Positions 18,590 to 23,777 of a stretch of 23,777 bases of DNA are shown one piece after another. The stretch covers positions 1 to 23,777 of the forward strand of contig CANKVI010000005.1 of the NCBI GenBank assembly GCA_947487095.1. Reading direction: 5' to 3'. The first letter of the stretch is position 1; each line of letters starts with the position of its first letter. The translations under genes were made by a program, and so were the position numbers. Source of the DNA: Acidimicrobiaceae bacterium. Lineage in GTDB: Bacteria > Actinomycetota > Acidimicrobiia > Acidimicrobiales > Ilumatobacteraceae. The notes beneath the pieces are model-generated. The model searched no databases, was not told the origin of the DNA, and was given only the letters and a program-made list of their open reading frames with translations.

Positions 18590-19032
18590 TGTCAATTGAC
18601 GTTCGCGCGTCGCTTGATGCCGATGTTCCAAGCGAGCAACTGTTTGCGGTCATTCGTGATCTTGGAACGTATCCACAATGGCTCGACATTGTTCATTTGG
18701 CGCAAGGGGCTGATCTCGTTGACGGGCTTCAATCGTGGAACGTTGAGCTTCGAGCAAAAATCGGCCCGTTTGCCCGGTCTAAGCGTTTGCGAATGGTGCG
18801 CACTCAAGACGAGAGTCCCACCACGGTGGTGTTTGAACGTCGTGAAAATGATGGGAAGAAACACGCACCGTGGGTGCTTCGATCGGTTGTTACTGAAGCA
18901 GACGGCACATCTACACTCGACGTGCATCTCCATTACGGAGGCTCGTTATTCGACGGTGGAATTGTTGAGCGAGTACTGGCTGATCAAATTGTGAGTGGCA
19001 AAGCCAAACTCAAACAATTCCTCGCCGATTAG
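18589..19032 (+). CDS. SRPBCC-superfamily (polyketide cyclase/START-like) protein
   Basis: A 147-residue soluble protein with a helix-grip pattern: an N-terminal strand SIDVRASLDADVPSEQLFAV, the characteristic IRDLGTYPQWLDIV (about 23-36), a series of beta strands with FERRENDG, and a long C-terminal helix GIVERVLADQIVSGKAKLKQ. The fold binds hydrophobic ligands in a cavity; no ligand can be named. It shares the TAATG junction with the DUF3499 gene, so the two are probably made together. Its last 23 nt overlap the 3' end of the convergent rlmN. Confidence 0.8.
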   Translation: MSIDVRASLDADVPSEQLFAVIRDLGTYPQWLDIVHLAQGADLVDGLQSWNVELRAKIGPFARSKRLRMVRTQDESPTTVVFERRENDGKKHAPWVLRSVVTEADGTSTLDVHLHYGGSLFDGGIVERVLADQIVSGKAKLKQFLAD

Positions 19033-20062
19033 TCAACTTCACCGGCTGACCAGCAGCCAATTGACCACACGCAGCATCAATGTCGGTGCCGCGGTTGCGA
19101 CGAACGGTGACGTTGACTCCTAAGTCTTCTAACTGCTGAGCAAATGCGCGGACGCCCGCTGCACTCGTTCCCTTGGTTGGCCAACCCGGTGTTGGGTTGA
19201 GCGGGATGAGGTTGACGTGTGCCGAAGGCGTGAGCTGACCGCAGAGCTGAGCCAGTTCACGCGCATCGCGCGGTTGGTCGTTGATGCCGTCGATCATGGC
19301 CCACTCGAAACTGATGCGACGATTTTTGTTGTCGAGATAGTCGCGGCAAGCCTGCATCAGATCATTAATGGGGTAGCGCTTGTTGATTGGAACAAGTTCG
19401 TCGCGCAACACGTCACGAGCAGCGTGCAGAGACACGGCAAGGTTGACGGGTAATGGGCGAGTGGCAAGTTTGCGAATGCCAGGAACAATGCCAACAGTGG
19501 AGATGGTGAGATGTCGTGCCGACAGTCCAATGTCTCCGTGAATGCGTTCAACTGCACCCCAAACCATTTCTTCGTTGGCGAGTGGTTCGCCCATGCCCAT
19601 GAACACCACGTTGGCTAAACGTTGCTTGCGCTTTGCGCTTTCGCGTGCCGCATGCACCACTTGTTCAACAATCTCGCCAACAGTGAGGTGTCGAGTGAAT
19701 CCTGCTTGTCCAGTTGCGCAAAAGCCGCACGCCATTGCGCAGCCTGCTTGTGTGCTGACACACACCGTTGCTCGTTCTTTGTAGTGCATGAGCACGGTTT
19801 CAATTGGGTGACCGCCATCTGCAAGCGACCACAGAAACTTGATGGTGTCGCCCTTGTCGCTCACGCTTGCAGTGGTGAGGTTCAACGAATTCGGGAAGCC
19901 CTGAGCCAATTCTTCGCGTACGGCGCCCGGCAGCGTAAGAATCTGTGACGGTTCAGCAAACTGCGTGTACAGACCTTCCCAAACTTGCTTTAACCGAAAT
20001 GCAGGCTGTCCGCTGAGGAGCCCCGCAATGTCTTCACGTGTTGCATCGTAAAGACTGGTCAT
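19010..20062 (-). CDS. rlmN: Dual-specificity RNA methyltransferase RlmN (23S rRNA A2503 / tRNA A37)
   Basis: A radical SAM enzyme that methylates C2 of A2503 in 23S rRNA and A37 in some tRNAs. The 350 residues are in the normal range. The 4Fe-4S ligands are Cys108, Cys112 and Cys115 (GCAMACGFCATGQ), and the catalytic Cys332 near the C-terminus (DIDAACGQLA) is present. GMGEP and LIPLNPTPG also match the family, as does Glu88 (GHPIETVLM). The ATG at 20062 lies 9 nt after pepF, with a TAAACT hexamer that uses the pepF stop codon and no Shine-Dalgarno. It overlaps the convergent SRPBCC gene by 23 bp. The intact C-terminal cysteine argues for RlmN function rather than a degenerate copy. Confidence 0.97.
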   Translation of the reverse strand: MTSLYDATREDIAGLLSGQPAFRLKQVWEGLYTQFAEPSQILTLPGAVREELAQGFPNSLNLTTASVSDKGDTIKFLWSLADGGHPIETVLMHYKERATVCVSTQAGCAMACGFCATGQAGFTRHLTVGEIVEQVVHAARESAKRKQRLANVVFMGMGEPLANEEMVWGAVERIHGDIGLSARHLTISTVGIVPGIRKLATRPLPVNLAVSLHAARDVLRDELVPINKRYPINDLMQACRDYLDNKNRRISFEWAMIDGINDQPRDARELAQLCGQLTPSAHVNLIPLNPTPGWPTKGTSAAGVRAFAQQLEDLGVNVTVRRNRGTDIDAACGQLAAGQPVKLTNRRGIV

Positions 20063-20068
20063 GCATTC

Positions 20069-20074
20069 AGTTTA
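20069..20074 (-). promoter_or_regulatory. Candidate -10 element of rlmN, overlapping the pepF stop codon
   Basis: On the minus strand TAAACT begins with the TAA stop of pepF and ends 6 nt before the rlmN ATG. Confidence 0.4.
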
Positions 20075-21889
20075 GAGGTGCTTTTGTGCCAACTTCTCGT
20101 AATCAAGCATGCGAGCACGAAGAACATCAAGACTTGAGGTCCAGAATGCAACGTCGGTGACATCAATGCCGAAAACTTGTCCAAGTTCTTCAGCAGTATC
20201 CATTCCAGCACGCGATAACACCGTGTCGTAGTTTTCACGGAAATGATCAGGGTTCGACTGATACTTCGCATACAAACCTAAGCCGAATAGCAATCCGTAG
20301 GTGTATGGCCAGTTATAAAAGTGGCTGCCGTAATAGTGGGGCTTGAGTACCCACATATGTGGATGGCGAGTGCTTTGGTCGAGACCGTCGCCATATGCGT
20401 CAGACTGCGCTTGCAGCATGATTTCGTTGAACTCGCTCACTCCAAGTGTGCGGCGTTGACGACGCGCAAACACCTCGGTCTCAAACAGGAAGCGACTGTG
20501 AATATCGACAACAACTTGCGAAGCACCGATCAGGTTGACATCTAGCAATGCGAGTCGCTCGTCGCCTTGCATGCGTGAGAGTCCATCTTCAACAACGAGA
20601 GTTTCGCAAAAGATGCTTGCGGTCTCGGCGAGTGCCATAGGTAAACGCTTTTGCAGAGGAGTGCGGTGGGCAAGTTGGGTGTTGTGATACGCGTGGCCAA
20701 GTTCATGTGCAGTGGTCTGCGCCGAGTCCACACTGCCACTCCAGTTCAACAGCACTAGCGAACGGTCATCCACAAATGACATGCAGAACGCTCCGCCAGT
20801 TTTTCCTTCACGGGGTTCGGCATCAAGCCATTGTTCGTCAATGGAGCGATCGACAAGATGTGCAAGACGATCGCTGTAACTCGAAAACGCATCTTTAACG
20901 AGGCTGATGCCTTCGTCCCAAGAAATTGCACCAGGAGAAATATGCAACGGCGCAAACAGGTTCCACCACGACAAACCGTTGGTGTCGCCGTGAAGCTGTG
21001 CCTTCACTCGCATCCAGCGGCGGAAGTCTGGAAGTGATGCTGAAATTGCTGACTGCATGGCGGTGAACGTTGCATTGCTTACCGAGTTTGAATACAGCGA
21101 CGCATCAATTGGCGCTTTCCACTGTCGACGCTTGTTGACGGTGTTTGCTTCACCTTTGATGCTGTTCATTGCTGCAGCACATGCAACAGCAACCGTTGGC
21201 CATGCCCGCATTTCTGCTTCGTAAGCTGCCTTGCGAACTTCGAGGTCATTGTCTGTAGCAAGTCCGCGAACGGCGGCCATAGGCATTGACTTGGTTCCGG
21301 TTGGCAAATGCACGTCTACCGACAACTGTGAAGTGAGATCACTTTGCAAGCGCCCCCATGCCGATGAACCTGTTGTGCCAAGTTCGGCGTACAGACCTTC
21401 CTCGGCCTCGCTCATTTGGTGAATTGCGCGGTCTTGCAAACGCAGCAATGGTCCGAGGTGTTCGCGAGCCTCATCGCTAACTTGCTTCAGTGCATTGGCG
21501 TCGAGGCTGGCCACCCAGTCGGCAAGACGGGCAAGTAGCGGCGAAATTCGGGCATCGAGGTCTTCCATTTCGCTGAGCAGACCTTGTGCCTGCTCTTGCC
21601 GCGAATCGGTGCTGACCGTTGCATAGATGTACGAAATGAGGATGTCTTGTTCGTCAACCGTTTTGTTGAACGCTTGGATGACAACATCGGCTGCAGCACC
21701 GTCTTGTGCGTTTGGTGTACGTGGTTCGACGGAGCGAATGTTGTGCGTTTCAAACAATGCTTCCAGGCGAGCCACATTTGAACCAGCACGTTCCATAGCG
21801 TCCGTGAACGAACGAGCGTTGAACGACTCATGGACATCAGCGACTGACCAGCGTGGAAGGGGAGTCTCATTTTCAGCAGTAAATGACAT
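20072..21889 (-). CDS. pepF: Oligoendopeptidase F (M3 family zinc metallopeptidase)
   Basis: A cytoplasmic zinc endopeptidase that cleaves short peptides. The 605 residues fit the PepF-type M3B family. The zinc site is His395-Glu396-x2-His399 (TTAHELGHAYH), with Glu422 in LAETASIFCE as the third ligand. The downstream substrate-binding segment, with HMWVLKPHYYGSHFYNWPY, is also characteristic of the family. No signal peptide. The ATG at 21889 is 9 nt after the mshD stop, with TAGTTT spanning that stop and ending 6 nt before the start. It sits between mshD and rlmN in a three-gene minus-strand group. Peptide recycling is the likely role; the exact substrate is unknown. Confidence 0.94.
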   Translation of the reverse strand: MSFTAENETPLPRWSVADVHESFNARSFTDAMERAGSNVARLEALFETHNIRSVEPRTPNAQDGAAADVVIQAFNKTVDEQDILISYIYATVSTDSRQEQAQGLLSEMEDLDARISPLLARLADWVASLDANALKQVSDEAREHLGPLLRLQDRAIHQMSEAEEGLYAELGTTGSSAWGRLQSDLTSQLSVDVHLPTGTKSMPMAAVRGLATDNDLEVRKAAYEAEMRAWPTVAVACAAAMNSIKGEANTVNKRRQWKAPIDASLYSNSVSNATFTAMQSAISASLPDFRRWMRVKAQLHGDTNGLSWWNLFAPLHISPGAISWDEGISLVKDAFSSYSDRLAHLVDRSIDEQWLDAEPREGKTGGAFCMSFVDDRSLVLLNWSGSVDSAQTTAHELGHAYHNTQLAHRTPLQKRLPMALAETASIFCETLVVEDGLSRMQGDERLALLDVNLIGASQVVVDIHSRFLFETEVFARRQRRTLGVSEFNEIMLQAQSDAYGDGLDQSTRHPHMWVLKPHYYGSHFYNWPYTYGLLFGLGLYAKYQSNPDHFRENYDTVLSRAGMDTAEELGQVFGIDVTDVAFWTSSLDVLRARMLDYEKLAQKHL

Positions 21890-21895
21890 GCCGAA

Positions 21896-21901
21896 AAACT
21901 A
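21896..21901 (-). promoter_or_regulatory. Candidate -10 element of pepF, overlapping the mshD stop codon
   Basis: On the minus strand TAGTTT begins with the TAG stop of mshD and ends 6 nt before the pepF ATG. No Shine-Dalgarno is present in the 9-nt gap. Confidence 0.4.
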
Positions 21902-22801
21902 GTTCACATCTCCTACAAACGCACGTTGCTGGTTGGTGATGGTGAAGCCAAGCGACTTGTATAACTGCACGGCGCGTTCGTTGTTGGCGTCTACGTGCAG
22001 CATGCCTGTTGAGATTCCAGCACGCTGTAAGTAGGTGAGACCAGCAATGGTGAGGGAGCGTCCCAGTCCTTTGCCGCTGAAGCGCGGGTGAACCGCAATC
22101 ACATAGATCTCGCCAAGCACGGGTGAGGAATCAAGATGCACCTTCGTCCAGCAAAAGCCGGCAAGTTCATTGCCTTCGTTGAGCAGTAAAAATCCGTTCG
22201 GGTTAAACCACGGTTCATGTTTGCGTGAATCAAGTGTGGACTGGGTCCAACCGCCCTGTTCTAGGTGGTCTGCAAACGCAGCGTTGTTCACTGCAAGCCA
22301 ACGCTCGTCATCTGCGCCGCTTCGAAATGGAGTGGTCACGATGTCGGTAGTTTCACGCAATGGCAGTGCTACTCGCATTTGTAACGTTGTACGACCTGCG
22401 TGAAGTCCAATTGATTCGGCAAGCGTCTTGTGAATTTCGTTTGGTTCAAAAACCCACCAGTGCACATGGCCACCACCGGCTTCGCGGATAACGCTGATTG
22501 CTTCAGACAGCAGTTGTGGTCCAATTGATGCCATTTCATAGCGATGATGTGGGTGCACGATGAGGTCAAGAGCCCACGAATCATTTCCTCGAGACACTTG
22601 GCAATAGGCGATGAGGTGGTCGTGCCCTGGTTGCCAACCTAATAGTCCTACGTACCCAGGCCGACCACCTTGACGAAGATCGATCCATAAATGGTCGGAG
22701 AGTGGGCGTTGTCCGTCGGCGCGCTCGACGGCGAGTAACAACTCGTTGACTTCGGACAAATCATCGGTTGGTAGGCGACGCTTGATGTCCAGATGGGCCA
22801 T
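21899..22801 (-). CDS. mshD: Mycothiol synthase (tandem GNAT acetyltransferase)
   Basis: Transfers acetyl from acetyl-CoA to the cysteinyl amine of Cys-GlcN-Ins, the last step of mycothiol synthesis. The 300 residues contain two GNAT halves: a degenerate N-terminal one and an active C-terminal one (about 155-300) with the acetyl-CoA motif VHPRFSGKGLGRSL. Segments typical of MshD are visible: NNAAFADHLEQGGWT, EPWFNPNGFLLL, GFCWTKVH, GEIYVIAVHP and VDANNERAVQLYKSLGF. This is the best single marker that the host is an actinobacterium. The ATG at 22801 has TAGCCT 7 nt upstream. It is divergent from nth and heads the mshD-pepF-rlmN group. Confidence 0.93.
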   Translation of the reverse strand: MAHLDIKRRLPTDDLSEVNELLLAVERADGQRPLSDHLWIDLRQGGRPGYVGLLGWQPGHDHLIAYCQVSRGNDSWALDLIVHPHHRYEMASIGPQLLSEAISVIREAGGGHVHWWVFEPNEIHKTLAESIGLHAGRTTLQMRVALPLRETTDIVTTPFRSGADDERWLAVNNAAFADHLEQGGWTQSTLDSRKHEPWFNPNGFLLLNEGNELAGFCWTKVHLDSSPVLGEIYVIAVHPRFSGKGLGRSLTIAGLTYLQRAGISTGMLHVDANNERAVQLYKSLGFTITNQQRAFVGDVN

Positions 22802-22808
22802 AACGCTC

Positions 22809-22814
22809 AGGCTA
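22809..22814 (-). promoter_or_regulatory. Candidate -10 element (leaderless start of mshD)
   Basis: On the minus strand TAGCCT ends 7 nt before the mshD ATG, within the 41-bp spacer shared with nth. Confidence 0.45.
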
Positions 22815-22828
22815 TCGGTGTGACTCGC

Positions 22829-22834
22829 TAGTGT
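22829..22834 (+). promoter_or_regulatory. Candidate -10 element of nth
   Basis: TAGTGT ends 8 nt before the ATG at 22843. The alternative GTG start at 22831 would lie inside this hexamer, which argues for 22843. Confidence 0.35.
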
Positions 22835-22842
22835 TCGGAACC

Positions 22843-23604
22843 ATGGCCGTCAGGAAAGCAACAGCGAAAAAGGTTGCAAAGAAAGCACCTACAAAAAAGG
22901 TAGCTAAGAAGCCAGCCAAAAAAGCAACACAGAAGATCGTGGATCGTTCGGCTGAAATCTTGAAGCGACTCAAGGTGATTTACCCCGTTGCAATTTGTGA
23001 GCTCACTCACGAAAATGCTTTCCAATTGCTATCCGCAACTATTTTGTCTGCACAGTGCACAGATGCCCGCGTGAACATGGTGACTCCTGCATTGTTCGCA
23101 GAGTTTCCAACAGCAGAGAAAATGTCGCAGGCAAACGTTCAACGTGTTGAAGAGCTCGTTCGTTCAACGGGTTTCTACCAAACGAAAGCAAAGAATCTCA
23201 TTGGAATGGCGTCAGCAGTGATGACACGTTTCGGCGGAGAAGTCCCACGTGAAATTGAAGACTTGGTCACACTTCCGGGAGTGGGTCGCAAGACTGCAAA
23301 CGTGCTGCGAAGTGTGGTGTTTGATTTGCCCGGACTGGCTGTCGACACGCATGTTGGACGACTTTCGCGTCGACTGGGCCTCACGGTTGAGGAAGATCCG
23401 GTGAAGGTTGAGTACGAACTGAATGCGCTGTTTCCACCACAAGATTGGGGTGGCTTCAGCCTCAGGCTCATTCTTCATGGACGTCGTGTGTGTGACGCCA
23501 AAAAACCAGCATGTCATTTGTGTGAATTCAGCGACATCTGTCCTTCTTCTGAATTGCCACGAGCGCAAATGGCTAAATCTGCGGGATCTCGCAGCAAGAA
23601 GTAG
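22843..23604 (+). CDS. nth: Endonuclease III with lysine-rich N-terminal tail
   Basis: A base-excision repair DNA glycosylase and AP lyase for oxidised pyrimidines. 253 residues from ATG 22843 (257 from GTG 22831). The helix-hairpin-helix has LPGVGRKTANVL with catalytic Lys150, and VDTHVGRL with Asp168; the 18-residue spacing equals that between E. coli Lys120 and Asp138. The C-terminal 4Fe-4S loop is C-x6-C-x2-C-x5-C, ending at DICPSS. Compared with E. coli there are about 30 extra N-terminal residues holding 12 lysines in the first 31, with KK pairs every four or five residues (KKVAKKAPTKKVAKKPAKK). This tail resembles those of histone H1-like or HupB proteins and probably binds DNA non-specifically. 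A second, shorter basic run ends the protein. Confidence 0.94.
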   Translation: MAVRKATAKKVAKKAPTKKVAKKPAKKATQKIVDRSAEILKRLKVIYPVAICELTHENAFQLLSATILSAQCTDARVNMVTPALFAEFPTAEKMSQANVQRVEELVRSTGFYQTKAKNLIGMASAVMTRFGGEVPREIEDLVTLPGVGRKTANVLRSVVFDLPGLAVDTHVGRLSRRLGLTVEEDPVKVEYELNALFPPQDWGGFSLRLILHGRRVCDAKKPACHLCEFSDICPSSELPRAQMAKSAGSRSKK

Positions 23605-23615
23605 TGCTGCAAATT

Positions 23616-23644
23616 TTGCACAGAATCTTCAATTTCGCTAATTT
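23616..23644 (+). promoter_or_regulatory. Candidate promoter downstream of nth
   Basis: TTGCAC at 23616-23621 and TAATTT at 23639-23644 are separated by 17 nt, the optimal spacing, but each matches its consensus at only three of six positions. A transcript would start near 23651, at the left edge of the structured region. Speculative. Confidence 0.25.
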
Positions 23645-23650
23645 ATCAAG

Positions 23651-23735
23651 TCCGCCTAGACGTATGTTTAGAGCGAAGGCGATTTCGGGTCCGCCGCCTG
23701 AAGTCGCGTGATACGGGCCCCTTCGGGGGCCCTTG
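23651..23735 (+). ncRNA. Candidate structured small RNA or leader
   Basis: No open reading frame explains this stretch. It can fold into a first hairpin (GCGA 23673-23676 with TCGC 23704-23707, continued by AGGCG 23677-23681 with CGCCT 23695-23699, a GAAG bulge between them), then the strong GC hairpin at 23715-23732. A weak promoter lies upstream. It matches no RNA family I recognise; it could equally be the 3' untranslated region of nth or the leader of a gene beyond the window. There is no tRNA cloverleaf. Confidence 0.25.
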
Positions 23736-23773
23736 TCATATCTCCGATCAGTTTTATGAGTGCGCCGTCTAGG
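23655..23773. repeat. 8-bp inverted repeat flanking the hairpin region
   Basis: CCTAGACG at 23655-23662 and CGTCTAGG at 23766-23773 are perfect inverted copies 103 nt apart, enclosing both hairpins. They could close a long stem in RNA or be operator half-sites; a chance match is possible for 8 bp. Confidence 0.3.
23715..23732 (+). terminator. Strong GC hairpin with TTCG tetraloop, probable terminator after nth
   Basis: GGGCCCC-TTCG-GGGGCCC is a perfect 7-bp stem with the extra-stable UUCG loop, followed by TTGTCATATCT rather than a clean U-run. Its position 111 nt after the nth stop and its shape fit an actinobacterial terminator, which often lacks a full U-tract. Confidence 0.55.
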
Positions 23774-23775
23774 AT
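23770..23775 (+). promoter_or_regulatory. Candidate -10 element for a gene beyond the window
   Basis: TAGGAT at the extreme 3' edge fits the TANNNT pattern seen elsewhere. If it follows the local rule, a start codon would fall at about 23782-23784, outside the sequence given. Confidence 0.2.
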
Positions 23776-23777
23776 TT

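Noticed and set aside
19044..19058. Small hairpin GGCTG/CAGCC near the SRPBCC-rlmN junction, considered as a terminator
   Set aside because: Only 5 bp, no T-run on either strand, and it lies within the rlmN coding sequence.
22831..22842. Upstream GTG start for nth
   Set aside because: It lies within the putative -10 hexamer and adds only four residues; ATG 22843 is the simpler start.
23640..23777. tRNA, tmRNA or known riboswitch in the 3' segment
   Set aside because: No acceptor/anticodon/T-arm arrangement and no consensus of a riboswitch that I recognise; kept only as a possible unknown RNA.
1..23777. Mobile elements, CRISPR arrays, phage genes or defence clusters
   Set aside because: Every gene over about 400 bp is a recognisable core or metabolic gene, spacers are tiny and no direct repeats, transposase or integrase motifs are seen.

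Overview
The window looks like chromosomal sequence from a high-GC-lineage Gram-positive bacterium (Actinomycetota), possibly a freshwater or marine member of Acidimicrobiia. The evidence is a mycothiol synthase (mshD), a DUF3499-type protein known mainly from actinobacteria, a Tat/lipobox substrate-binding protein, very tight gene packing and start sites that look leaderless. Base composition is moderate (near half G+C by eye), with no island of foreign composition. I see no insertion sequence, CRISPR array, phage gene, tRNA or rRNA. The lineage call is inference.

Layout. 51-6063: gltB-gltD, the two NADPH-glutamate synthase subunits, overlapping by 8 nt. 6084-6677: a two-LysM lipoprotein. 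6685-9113: ddl (minus) and murF (plus), consecutive steps of D-Ala-D-Ala peptidoglycan precursor synthesis, divergent across 41 bp. 9099-10553: an MFS exporter-like gene (minus) whose start codon abuts the start of a 62-residue zinc-ribbon protein (plus). 10550-11692: ald, alanine dehydrogenase (minus). 11727-17440: a polyamine uptake and catabolism cluster, patD-potA-potD-potB-potC. 17440-19032: a membrane-anchored J-domain protein, a DUF3499 protein and an SRPBCC protein. 19010-22801 (minus): mshD-pepF-rlmN. 22843-23604: nth, with a lysine-rich N-terminal tail. 23605-23777: the only real non-coding stretch, with a strong GC hairpin and a possible small RNA.

Functional themes. Nitrogen flow: imported putrescine or spermidine can be oxidised through aminobutyraldehyde (PatD), Ald releases or fixes ammonium on pyruvate, and GltBD assimilates nitrogen into glutamate. 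Cell wall: Ddl and MurF make and attach D-Ala-D-Ala, Ald touches the alanine pool, and the LysM lipoprotein probably binds the wall.

The most notable signal is regulatory rather than a new gene system. Ten of the 16 genes that are not translationally coupled have a TANNNT (-10-like) hexamer ending 6-8 nt before the start codon, and in several cases the stop codon of the upstream gene forms the first three bases of that hexamer. This suggests pervasive leaderless transcription with internal promoters inside what look like operons. Other points worth a look are the J-domain/TM/four-Cys architecture, the extra N-terminal membrane hairpin of PotB, the histone-like tail of Nth and the structured region at the 3' edge. 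I found no convincing undescribed defence, mobile or biosynthetic system; most genes are recognisable housekeeping genes.
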